A stretch of DNA of 64,000 nt from Oopsacas minuta (taxonomy: Eukaryota > Porifera > Hexactinellida > Lyssacinosida > Leucopsacidae). A program made the translations under genes and the position numbers. Location: contig JAKMXF010000298.1 in NCBI GenBank assembly GCA_024704765.1, positions 186,001-250,000 on the forward strand. Direction: 5' to 3'. The notes beneath the pieces were generated by a model, which ran no database searches, was not told the DNA's origin, and was given only the letters and a program-made list of their open reading frames with translations. Shown here piece by piece: positions 12,210 to 21,839 of this stretch (positions within the stretch are counted from its first letter, which is position 1; each line of letters begins with the position of its first letter).

Positions 12210-12344
12210 GTTGTAAAAATGATCAGATATCACGAATATATTATTATCATAATTACCTAAATATTTTTATTTATTCGTTCTCCGCGAAAAATTACCAATT
12301 TATACATTCTTTCGCGAAATTCAGTTAGATAAATCAACAAATCC

Positions 12345-13475
12345 ATGGCTACTTGTAATGATAATGACGATAAAGTTGAAACTTTTACTACAGCCAAACC
12401 CAAGCTATATTCAAAATGTGTTAAATGCGGAAATAAAGCTAGTATAATAGCCAGGATTAAAGATGCTATGTGTATAGGCTGTTTCGATGCATACTATGTG
12501 CATAAATTTAGAGCAGCTTTAGGAAAATCCCGTCTCTTTCTAAACGAAGAACGTGTTTTATTAGCTTATTCAGGTGGAATAAACTCTGTTTCTCTATTGA
12601 GTATGGTGAAGAGAGGGCTTGATGAATCAAGTCATAAGAAACTACAATTCTTAGTTGATGTTATTTTTATTGATGAAGGATGTTTGTTTGGTGATACTTG
12701 GAATTCAGAAAATATATTAATGATTGAAAATCTCACTACCTTGGGGTTTCGTTTCTATATTTTGAAACTTGAATCTTATCTTCATCCATCGTTAAAACTA
12801 TGTATTCAAACATTTGACACATTAACGATAGGTTGGCCAGTTTACACTATCCATTTGGAATGTGAAAAGTCGCGATTATTGAAGATATTTGAGAGTTGTC
12901 ACAGCAGTAATAAGCAACAACTTTTGGAACTAATTCGTTACAAATTATTAACAAAATTCGCATATGAATTTGGTTATAATAAGATATTGATGGGAGATAA
13001 TGCTACGAGATTGTCAACACAGTTATTACATGGAATTTGTCGTGGAAAAGGTTCATTGGCAAATTATGATATTACATTCGCAGATACGAGATTCCCTGGT
13101 TTATATTTCTGTAGACCGATGAGGGAATTTCTAGCAAAAGAGATAGTATTTTCAGTTAATATTTCTAAGTTAAAATATTTCAATTTCCCGAATTTCGATA
13201 GTGTAAATAGAAGTGCAAATAAGTCTTCAATCTTCCACGTAACTGAGGATTTTCTCGCGGAACTTCACAGTTTACAACCATTCACTACGAGTACAGTATT
13301 CAGAACAGGAAACAAATTATCTCCTTTAAATACTGGACAATCTAATATATGTGCTCTGTGTATGTTAACACACGAATATTCTATAACGAATACTACTCTA
13401 TGTTATTCCTGTCAGAGGATATGTGATAATGTAAAAGGAGAGTTTGTTACTTTGTTACCGATTCTATTCATGTAA
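12345..13475 (+). CDS. CTU2: Cytoplasmic tRNA 2-thiolation protein 2 (CTU2)
   Basis: Intronless, 376 residues; the human protein is longer (about 515). CVKC (25-28) and CIGC (43-46) make an N-terminal zinc site. DAYYVHKFRAALGK follows, then the PP-loop-like AYSGGINS (SGG at 76-78) and VDVIFIDEG. NICALC and LCYSCQ near the C terminus form another cysteine pair set. CTU2 partners CTU1 to thiolate the wobble U34 of Lys, Glu and Gln tRNAs with sulfur from URM1. CTU2 is generally regarded as the non-catalytic partner. It lies 135 bp after LRRC49 and only 85 bp before ECSIT, all on the plus strand. Confidence 0.88.
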   Translation: MATCNDNDDKVETFTTAKPKLYSKCVKCGNKASIIARIKDAMCIGCFDAYYVHKFRAALGKSRLFLNEERVLLAYSGGINSVSLLSMVKRGLDESSHKKLQFLVDVIFIDEGCLFGDTWNSENILMIENLTTLGFRFYILKLESYLHPSLKLCIQTFDTLTIGWPVYTIHLECEKSRLLKIFESCHSSNKQQLLELIRYKLLTKFAYEFGYNKILMGDNATRLSTQLLHGICRGKGSLANYDITFADTRFPGLYFCRPMREFLAKEIVFSVNISKLKYFNFPNFDSVNRSANKSSIFHVTEDFLAELHSLQPFTTSTVFRTGNKLSPLNTGQSNICALCMLTHEYSITNTTLCYSCQRICDNVKGEFVTLLPILFM

Positions 13476-13560
13476 TGGTGTATTGTATTATTATAATTTC
13501 ATAGGAGAATTCTATGTAAATTTCTTTATAAATTCGTGGTTTTCGTATATTTTAGAAAAA

Positions 13561-14670
13561 ATGTATCGGCTAGTCTTCTCTAACGATTTCCGTCACATTT
13601 CTCGTCTCAGAACTATTCTAATCTCGAAAACAACTCCACAGCCCCAGCGTTATATCTCAACAACACCAGTCCTTGCTAGTACCAGTAATAACCCAAAACA
13701 CCAGTTAATCGCATCACAAGAAATCTTAGAGAATGCTCTGACAGATTTTAAGTTAGAAACTGAGCTAACAAAAGCTCGGAGTATGCAAATATGGACAGCA
13801 GCAATGACTACATTCAGAACCAGAGATCGATTTAACACTGGCTTTATGATATTTATAGAGAACGCAATGAATCGCATGGAAGAGCTCAATGTTGATCTCG
13901 AGGTAGAAGCATACAACCAATTGCTAGACTGTTTCCCTAAAGATAAATACGTCACACGGACATATCTTGACATAATATTTCCACCACCATACCCTGCCAT
14001 GGAACTATCATTAGATATCTTAACCAAAATGGAAGAGAAAGGCATTAGACCAAATGACAATACGTTTAGTATTGTGTATAAAGGTTTTGGCCGTGCTAGC
14101 TTACCCCTACTCAAATGTAATAGGATAATGTATTGGTTTGATAGATTTGAGAATCATGATCCTTACTCAATGAAAGGCGATATTCCTTATACAAATCCTC
14201 TTGCTTTATTCGACTTAACTTGTTCTAGAATTTTCCAAGAGTTTTACCAGCCGAAACATCTCACTGTATTTCTCGAAGACACTAATAGCGCTTTTAAATA
14301 TGTATACGGATATGAAAGTGATAGTATTAGGAAATCCTGTGAATCATTTGATCCTGTTGAAAAAGATTTGATTATAGAAGGCCCGCATTTAATGTGGTTA
14401 CAAAAGCATAAAGAACATTATTTTACAGTCCGTGAGTTAGCGAAGAATCGTGCAGCAGAAGATGAAGGTGAAGTTCTTGCTATTGGGTTAACAGGATCTG
14501 GTTGTGTGCGCTCTCTTGAATATTTTGTTGAAAAATTATCAAAGAAATATAGTAACATTGCAGATGCTACTCCCTTCTATTCTATTAAAGAACCTGATGT
14601 TGTTAAAGGATTGGTTGTTCCCTCTGATGTTTTTCTAGAATCAGATGTTGAGAATCTTACTACAGTGTAG
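13561..14670 (+). CDS. ECSIT: ECSIT, mitochondrial signalling and complex I assembly factor
   Basis: Intronless, 369 residues from the chosen start. The frame is open upstream of 13561 but the ATG at 13561 follows an acceptor-like TATTTTAG (13548-13555) and gives an arginine-rich, mitochondrial-type leader (FRHISRLRTILISKT). Core ECSIT signatures follow: VEAYNQLLDCFPKD, MEEKGIRPNDNTFSIVYKGFGR and LLKCNRIMYWFDRF in the PPR-like half, then EGPHLMWLQKHKEHYF and IGLTGSG in the C-terminal half. ECSIT bridges Toll/IL-1 signalling (it binds TRAF6) and also helps assemble respiratory complex I. A TRAF gene lies 7 kb away. Only 85 bp separate it from CTU2. Confidence 0.88.
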   Translation: MYRLVFSNDFRHISRLRTILISKTTPQPQRYISTTPVLASTSNNPKHQLIASQEILENALTDFKLETELTKARSMQIWTAAMTTFRTRDRFNTGFMIFIENAMNRMEELNVDLEVEAYNQLLDCFPKDKYVTRTYLDIIFPPPYPAMELSLDILTKMEEKGIRPNDNTFSIVYKGFGRASLPLLKCNRIMYWFDRFENHDPYSMKGDIPYTNPLALFDLTCSRIFQEFYQPKHLTVFLEDTNSAFKYVYGYESDSIRKSCESFDPVEKDLIIEGPHLMWLQKHKEHYFTVRELAKNRAAEDEGEVLAIGLTGSGCVRSLEYFVEKLSKKYSNIADATPFYSIKEPDVVKGLVVPSDVFLESDVENLTTV

Positions 14671-14727
14671 AAACGATTTTACTGACGGTATTCAATTATA
14701 TCCCATGTTAAAATACTATTTCTAACT

Positions 14728-14889
14728 CCAGTGAACTCCAGTTATATCGAACACGGATACATCGAATACCCGCTTAGAATGAAATTATACAAATATGGTC
14801 ACAAAACGTCGAATAACTTCTATTTCATCGATTATAGCGAAGTATTATTGCGGTCCCTTGAGCTTCGATAGGACGGGAGTTGACCTGTA
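14728..14889. repeat. MITE-like element, family B (pogo/Tigger-like)
   Basis: Left end CAGTGAACTCCAGTTATATCG and right end GGACGGGAGTTGACCTGTA are inverted repeats. The interior has a CCCTTGAGCTTCGATAGG stretch shared with other copies. It occupies most of the 14671-14956 gap between ECSIT and the exonuclease gene and may supply the 5'UTR or promoter of the latter. Confidence 0.65.
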
Positions 14890-14956
14890 TTTATCATAAT
14901 ATTTCTCATAATTTCAAAGTTTTTATGCCTTTTAAGATAGAATTTAGATTTTCAAA

Positions 14957-17050
14957 ATGTTCACTCAATTAATTCAAATAGTTTTCAACTATCTAAGAGA
15001 TCTGATAACCCGAATTTTCACTTGGATAAGACATGGACACATGATCACTGACAACAACCAGCAATCTCCCATACCCTCTCCTACTCGAATTCTCCACACC
15101 CCCCCATATTACTATAACCAAATATCATTTAATTCAAATACTCCAATACAATACACTAGTATTGGTTCAAATACTTGTGAATACAGACATGAATGCTATC
15201 AATTTGAAGACGATGGTTGGAATTCAGATCCTGATACAAATGATCCAACATTATTCAATTCTAATACACTCACTACATCATATTTGACCTCAAACGAATA
15301 CATAAACTCAATGTCCCATCTATCTGAGTATGAGCTACTCAATGATTTGTATTCATATTTCTTCTCACAAAAACAAGCTACAATCGATGATATTGGTAAC
15401 ATTCTAAACCATTTATTAGTTAGGCAGCAAGATCCTTATTCATTCTCAATTAGAGTTGTAAATCTTATGAAAAAGTTGAAGTTAGGGCGTTGTTCTCCAT
15501 CAAAACTCTGCTTAACAGTTCTTGAAAATTTTCTACAGGAAAATACTTTCCCTGTACTAACACTCACTCACCAAATACAAGCACTAGAAGTTGGTGTATT
15601 ATGTCCACCCTCAATACTCGATGAGCTATGCAGAATATATCATTGCGATTCTCTTAGCGATGAAATAAAATGTCGAGTAATGAAAGAACTAATAACATCA
15701 AATCAATACAAGGAAGCAAGCGTGGCCATTACAAGATTCGGGCTTCAAGCCTTTTTCTCGGTTGAGGAAATATTGCCTCCGCTGATTGGTACGGACCAGA
15801 TTAACCTAATTCAAGCCTATATAGGATCAGACACTGATCTACAAATACAATTTATAATGCTATTAGATAAACTATGTTCTCCACACACAGATTATCTGAG
15901 ACTCTATTCTTACTATCAAAGCAGTGGTTTTGCTAAAGGAAGTATTGCTAATAATAAACTGTGTGAGCATCAAATTAAGCGTCTAGCAGGCAGGCTTATC
16001 AATACGTATGAACTAGATGCTAGTCTATTTGTCCACTTCACTACAGCTAAAGTTTCCTCCTTCACTGCTTCATTACTACATCAGTATTATGTTTTAAAGG
16101 GTAATGACAAGCAAATTCATGCCAAGAATTGGATCGACCTTTTGACTGCTTCTGTAGCACAGAGTGAAGAGTTACAGATTAATCTTGTTGAAGAATTGGT
16201 CCTTTACAATGATTATAAAATCGCGGTTTATATCGTGAATTATTTCAACTTATCACAGAAAATTCCAGAATCGATTTCAGACCTACTTTCTAATACAAGG
16301 CCATATGATCCAAGTAACTATCGTAATTCAATTTCTGGTTTTAAAAATACAAAATTCTACCCTCTAAATATCAATTTTGATAATATCATACTAATAGATA
16401 CACCAGCTAAACTACAAAAATGTCAAGAGAATATTTCCAATAAAGGCACTGTAATAGGAATTGATGCTGAATGGCTAATGCCAAATTGTAATTTCGGAAT
16501 TCTAAGACTTGCTATTCTCCAATTAGCTACAAGAGATTTCATTTTCCTTCTCGATATGGTTGTCCTTACGGGAGCTGTTTCTCAATCACAACAAGTTTCG
16601 TTTATCCAAACTCTCTTCCATTCGTCTGACACGATAAAGCTCGGTTTCGCTATTGAAGGTGATTTGAAAATGCTGGGTAGAACTTGGCCATGTGTAGCAA
16701 AACTATTAAATGATCCTACGTCTACGATTGACCTACAAACTGTAGCTGATAGCATAAAATCTAGAAGCGACGGTTTGACGAATACGCCCTCAAATTCAGA
16801 TATTAGTCCACAAGTATGTGAAGCTCGAAATGCCGAGGCCATGTCAATCCAATCTTTATCCAAGAAGACAAGTTTGACCAAACTAATAGAAGAATGTTTT
16901 GGTCTCCCAATGGATAAATCTAACCAGATTGCAAACTGGGAGAAGAGACCTATACGAGATGATATGAAAATTTATGCTGCACTGGATGCCTTCTGTTTAA
17001 TTGAACTTTTTGATTATTTTAAGGATAAATTTGGTGATACGATATTTTAG
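14957..17050 (+). CDS. EXD3: EXD3/Mut-7-like 3'-5' exonuclease (DEDDy family)
   Basis: Intronless, 697 residues. Residues about 110-440 are all-helical, as in the N-terminal half of EXD3. Residues about 470-695 form a DEDDy exonuclease: DAEW at 502-505 (Exo I), GFAIEGDLKML with D569 (Exo II) and YAALD at 673-677 (Exo III, Tyr and Asp). LTKLIEECFGLPMDKSNQIANWEKRP is typical of the Mut-7/Werner-like branch. All catalytic acids are present, so it should be active. The Mut7-C RNase fold found after the exonuclease in vertebrate EXD3 is absent: the stop comes 20 residues past Exo III. The first 30 residues are hydrophobic and amphipathic and could target a membrane; this is an inference. Confidence 0.78.
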   Translation: MFTQLIQIVFNYLRDLITRIFTWIRHGHMITDNNQQSPIPSPTRILHTPPYYYNQISFNSNTPIQYTSIGSNTCEYRHECYQFEDDGWNSDPDTNDPTLFNSNTLTTSYLTSNEYINSMSHLSEYELLNDLYSYFFSQKQATIDDIGNILNHLLVRQQDPYSFSIRVVNLMKKLKLGRCSPSKLCLTVLENFLQENTFPVLTLTHQIQALEVGVLCPPSILDELCRIYHCDSLSDEIKCRVMKELITSNQYKEASVAITRFGLQAFFSVEEILPPLIGTDQINLIQAYIGSDTDLQIQFIMLLDKLCSPHTDYLRLYSYYQSSGFAKGSIANNKLCEHQIKRLAGRLINTYELDASLFVHFTTAKVSSFTASLLHQYYVLKGNDKQIHAKNWIDLLTASVAQSEELQINLVEELVLYNDYKIAVYIVNYFNLSQKIPESISDLLSNTRPYDPSNYRNSISGFKNTKFYPLNINFDNIILIDTPAKLQKCQENISNKGTVIGIDAEWLMPNCNFGILRLAILQLATRDFIFLLDMVVLTGAVSQSQQVSFIQTLFHSSDTIKLGFAIEGDLKMLGRTWPCVAKLLNDPTSTIDLQTVADSIKSRSDGLTNTPSNSDISPQVCEARNAEAMSIQSLSKKTSLTKLIEECFGLPMDKSNQIANWEKRPIRDDMKIYAALDAFCLIELFDYFKDKFGDTIF

Positions 17051-17252
17051 CATATTTTCCTAATCGGTTTCTAATTCGTTGAATATGATCTTTTTACGAT
17101 TAATAATGTTAACAATAATTTATATTACTTCCCGTATAGCATCTTTTAGTTTCAACTAATTATTAGTCTTCATTCAATAGTCATAGTTTACTCGTTTGTA
17201 TAATAACATTACGTTAATGTATTACAGTCAATTAATTTTAAATAGAGTTAGA

Positions 17253-18421
17253 ATGGTTAAGCTATGGCTCAACATACTCATAGTATTTACTATGATCTTA
17301 ACGTGTTCATTTGCATCAGATTGTATTGAATGCCCAGCTGGTACATACAGTAATCATAGTGATATTAGCTGCAGTAATTGTACAGCAGGTTCATGTACAG
17401 ATACAAAAGATTGTGTTCCATGTCCCCCTGGGTTTTATTCAGCTGATTCGGGACAAGAAGCTTGTTTTGAGTGCGAGAGAGGATATAACCAGTCACAACC
17501 GAAAAAAACTGAATGCAAGCCTTGCCCTGTTGGTACTTATGGTAATAAAACACAGCTACTTCTATGTGAGCTTTGTAATCCAGGTACTTACAATAATATA
17601 ACAGGTCAAACTGAATGTGTTCCCTGCGCCAAGGGTAAATTTCAATCACAGAAGGGGCGAAATCAATGTTTAGATTGTATTAAAGGTAGAGTATGTAACG
17701 AGACAGGTTGTGATGTGTGCACGCTATGTCAAGCAGGCGAAGCTTCTCAGAATGCTCTCTACTGTAATCCATGTATGCCTGGTACCAGTACCTCAGGGAA
17801 GGAGGGATATTCCGTATGTGTAGGTTGTAGTGCTGGAACCTTTTGTTCTGATATCGGTTGTAAAGTTTGTGACGATTGTAAAAAAGGTAAGCACTGCTTA
17901 TTAAGTACTTTAAATTTTACAGCGTGTTATGCATTTATTTTGTAGGTGAATACTCGCCTTATTCTTCATCAAAGAAGTGTTTGAAGTGTAATATTGGGCA
18001 GTACCAGCCCAAAGTTGGGAGTCGAGAATGTTTACCTTGCGACCCTGGAAAATATCAAATTGCACACGCTCAAAGCAAATGTATAAATTGTCCGCCAGGG
18101 TATTTCTGTCCAAATACTAACTCAGGGCCCATAGATTGTCCGGATAATGCATACTGTCCGGAAAATTCGGCATCTCCTCAAACATGCCAAGCTCTATTCG
18201 TACCAAACAATGCTAGTCTAGCTAGGTACTGTATTCCAGATACTATTTTGTATGTTACTGTTGCTATTTCATTAGCGATGGTAATTCTCATCGTAGCTTC
18301 ACTAGCCTTTGCGATTGCATGTCGAATCCATAAGAATAAGATCCTTAAAATTGAAGAGAGTAAATCATTATTGCCCTCAATGAGAAAGCCAGTGAAGAAC
18401 CCAGATTACCAAGGATTGTGA
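17253..18421 (+). CDS. Cysteine-rich type I membrane protein with GCC2/GCC3-like (ephrin-receptor-like/TNFR-like) repeats
   Basis: Exons 17253-17886 and 17946-18421; 1,110 nt, 369 residues. The ATG at 17253 begins a good signal peptide (LWLNILIVFTMILTCSFA); an in-frame ATG at 17196 would put 19 residues before it and is less likely. The ectodomain repeats the pattern C-x2-C-x-x-G-x-[YF], as in CPAGTY, CPPGFY, CPVGTY, CNPGTY and CDPGKY, about ten times, as in ephrin-receptor-like/GCC2_GCC3 modules that overlap in profile with TNF-receptor repeats. One membrane span (LYVTVAISLAMVILIVASLA) follows, then a short basic tail of about 35 residues with no death domain. The ligand is unknown. ECSIT and a TRAF gene are close neighbours. 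Confidence 0.75.
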
Positions 18422-18646
18422 AGGTTTTTAGAGAAATCGTTGTATATTTTACCTATTTTGATTGGAATATATCTACATTTGACATACTTGTCTTTGGTTC
18501 ATGTATTTTACTAGCTCTATTCTGAGTATTGTGATTAAGCAGGTTTTGTTAGAATGAATTTGGTTTTTTTGCAAATATATTACCATATAAATTCAGATTA
18601 TTTGTGATGTTTTAATCTTACTAGTTTGTTCATAAAATTCATTTTA

Positions 18647-21358
18647 ATGTCACGAATAATAATAAAAAACCTCCCACAAAAAATCAAAGATGATAAACTA
18701 AAGAATAAATTTCAAGAGATTGGTCACGTCACAGATTTACGGATTATTCGTACGAAAGATGGATTTTCGCGGCATTTTGGTTATATTGGATTTATGGAGA
18801 GTGATTCAGGTCTGAGAGCTGTTGAGCAGTTTAACGATACATATCTTGAAGGAATGAAAATTCAGGTCGAAATCGCGAAAAGTTTTAATGACCCAAATTT
18901 ACCACGGCCATGGAGTCGTTTTTCGAAAGGAAGCTCAGCTTATAACCAGAGAGAAGTTAAAAATATTGTTAAAAGGCCTAAACATACTACTAAAAATGAT
19001 TCTGATAGCAAAACGAATTCGGCTAGCACTGACAAAGAGAAAAATCCGGATTTGGACGAATTCCTCTCTATGTTTGATAAAAGATCTAAATTGGAAACAG
19101 AGAGAATACCTGAAATAAATGATTTGAAAGCTTCAACTGACCCTATGACAGATTTGGATTACATTAAATCTAAAGTTAACAAGAATATGCCCAACGATAC
19201 AACTCCAGTAAAATTCACAATTAAGATTATAGGTTTGCCATTCAAATCAACTCCACACGACATTAAACAGTTCTTCTTGCCAATAATGCTAGAAGATGAT
19301 GCTATTAGGATAATAAGAAATAAGAAAAACCGTCCTACAGGTAGAGCTTATGTAGATTTCAAATCTCGTAAGGAGATGTACAAGGCTCTTAGAAGAAATG
19401 GAGAGTTTATTAAAGATAGGTGAGTATACATTAAACCATTAGTGGTCCATTGAAGGTCCATTGAAGATAGCAGGGGTTCGCTGGATCTCAATTATTTGTA
19501 TTGTTTTTATGGGAGCGTGTCCACAGAATGTTTTAAATTTGTATAAGGGGTGGAGTCTACGGAGTTAAAGATGTTGGGAACCACTGCTATATGATCCTCT
19601 GTATATCCAATTTCCGTGTTTTGATACTTCAATTCTCTTCTTAGATACATAGAACTATTTCAAGACACACTCAACAATGAATCAATAGAATCCTCAGTGA
19701 GAGAACAGCAAGAAGAAACAACAGATCAACTATTAGACCACGGTAGATTATTCGTTAGAAATCTATCTTACAATGTAACTGAATCTGATATACAAGAGCT
19801 ATTCTCTCAATACGGAGCCCTCTCAGAAACTCATCTTCCTGTTGACTCTCTTACACATAACTCTATCGGGTTTTGCTTTGTAACGTTCATGTTTTCTGAG
19901 CATGCTTGTCTAGCTATGTCTGAGCTAGATGCTTCTATATTCATGGGTAGGATTATACATATAATGCCAGCAGAACCTAAACCAGAGAAAGAAATTATAG
20001 AAATGGACATGAAACCAACTAGCTATAAGGATAAGAAAAAGAAGGAATTGAAATTACAAGCTAATAGCTCATATAATTGGAATACATTATTTTTAGGTAA
20101 TGCTTATGTTTCCATGGCAACGAAAGATATGTCTATCAATTAGTAATTGATTTTAACAAAAATTCACCAAATTTTATCTCTCTTAGGTTCCAATGCAGTT
20201 GCAGAAGCTATTTCAAAGAAATACGGTGTTACCAAGGGTAAATTACTGGACCGAGAAGAATCATCGTCTCTAGCTGTAAGGATGGCTTTAGCTGAAACTG
20301 AGATTGTAAGCGAGACGAAACAATTTTTGCAACAAAATGGGATTGATATTGACGTATTAACAAATACAGATGGCAAGATACAAAGATCTAAAACTATTAT
20401 TCTAGTCAAGAACTTACCATTCGGTACAACTGCTGAAGAACTGGATGTATTATTTTCACCATTTGGTACTCTAGATAGAGTTATAATTCCGAAATATGGA
20501 ATAACTGGTGTTGTAGAATATTTAAGCAAGAGTCAAGCTAAAATTGCATTCAGTAGACTAGCGTATTCCAAATTTAAGCATTTACCGTTGTATTTAGAAT
20601 GGGCACCCAATGGCATATTCACTCTTAAAGATGATGATGCTGATATTGGTAATGAGCAAAAATTGAACAGTGAAACTACTCACTACACAATCTATGTGAA
20701 AAATCTTAACTTTTCGACTGAAGAAAAAACTCTTGAAAAATTATTTGAATCGTTTAAGCCAATTCAAACTTCCATTTCTCGAAAACGTAATCCAAATAAT
20801 CCAAAGGAGATGCAATCAATGGGGTATGGATTTGTAAAATTCGGAGATTTTCTCAGTGCTAAAAATGCGATTATAGAAAAACAAGGCTGTATAGTGGATG
20901 ATCATAAGTTAGAGATAAGTTTAGCGAAGCAGCCTAAAGAACACAAAATGGCTCTCCCTAAAAAGCAAGTTGTGACTACACCGAATGAAAATGCTCCAAA
21001 TGTACTTGTAATTAAAAATATCCCATTCGAAGCATCGAAAGCTGAAATCTACGCACTTTTCAATAGATTTGGACAACTCAGATCCTTACGGTTACCGAAA
21101 AAAGTTATTACTCGTGACAATACAAAACATCGCGGATTCTGTTTTGTGGATTTTTTCAGCAAAGACGATGCTTCGTTAGCTTTCAATTCTCTCAGAAGTT
21201 CAACTCATCTCTACGGAAGAAGGTTAATCCTTGAATATGCAACGGATGAAAATGATATTGAGAGACTTAGGGATAAGACAAAACAGCAATTTGTTTCTGA
21301 CAAGACAACAATATCTACCAACAAGAAATCTAAAATAGAAATTGAAGATATTAGGTAG
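18647..21358 (+). CDS. RBM19: RBM19 (MRD1-type, six RRMs), ribosomal RNA processing
   Basis: Exons 18647-19419, 19645-20096, 20187-21358; 2,397 nt, 798 residues. Six RRMs: about 2-76 (RIIIKNLP ... YIGFME), 183-268 (IKIIGLPFK), 290-370 (LFVRNLSYN ... GFCFVTF), 478-552 (TIILVKNLPFG), 575-660 (IYVKNLNFS ... GYGFVKF) and 680-765 (VLVIKNIPFE ... GFCFVDF). The spliced join WNTLFLGSNAVAEAI with KYGVTKG after it is diagnostic of the family and confirms exon 3. RBM19/MRD1 sits in the nucleolar small-subunit processome and is needed for 18S rRNA cleavages. Intron 1 contains a family A repeat. It converges on the TRAF gene. Confidence 0.93.
19437..19590. repeat. Intronic repeat, family A (hAT-like)
   Basis: In RBM19 intron 1. 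Core GGATCTCAATTATTTGTATTG-like at about 19483-19503 and right end ATGTTGGGAACCACTGCT, which mirrors the left end of the 10.46 kb copy. Confidence 0.65.
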
Positions 21359-21839
21359 ATTTATTCAATTGATTAAAAATATTATCCACAGTGACAACAT
21401 TATGAGTAGATTATTAATATCGCCAGCAAATTAGATCGCAGTAGAAATTATAGTCTACCTACCAAACTTAAGCTACATACATAAATTGCTTACTCAGTTT
21501 GCTATGTAGCAGTTTCATGTTTAAGTATTAGGTTTTCATTTTATTTACTGATACATTTACAATATTGTCGCCATTTTTTGTCTTTTTGAACTTAACAGCT
21601 AAAAAGTACTCCCAATGCCACTGATTTACAATCTTATATAAACCATTAGAAACAAACTCCATACAGGAAATATTTTGCTTCAAGCATTGGGCATTGCCCA
21701 AGACTCTAGGTTGTTTGTAACTACATTTATTTACAAATAAACTAGGGGACGATAATAATAATAATCTAATACATTTCCTAAATCTAATAATATTTTATAC
21801 ATGCAATGTCCTATTTTATGCTTTCATTCTTGTTGGCCT
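21359..21839. other. intergenic gap between convergent RBM19 and TRAF
   Basis: Shared 3' flank. AATAAA at 21734-21739 could serve RBM19 and its reverse complement TTTATT at 21724-21729 could serve the minus-strand TRAF. A hairpin TTGGGC-ATT-GCCCAA lies near 21688. No ORF of note. Confidence 0.45.

Noticed and set aside
17365-17649. Overlapping frames inside the cysteine-rich receptor on both strands
   Set aside because: Repeat-driven shadows of the real frame, which has signal peptide, cysteines and membrane span.
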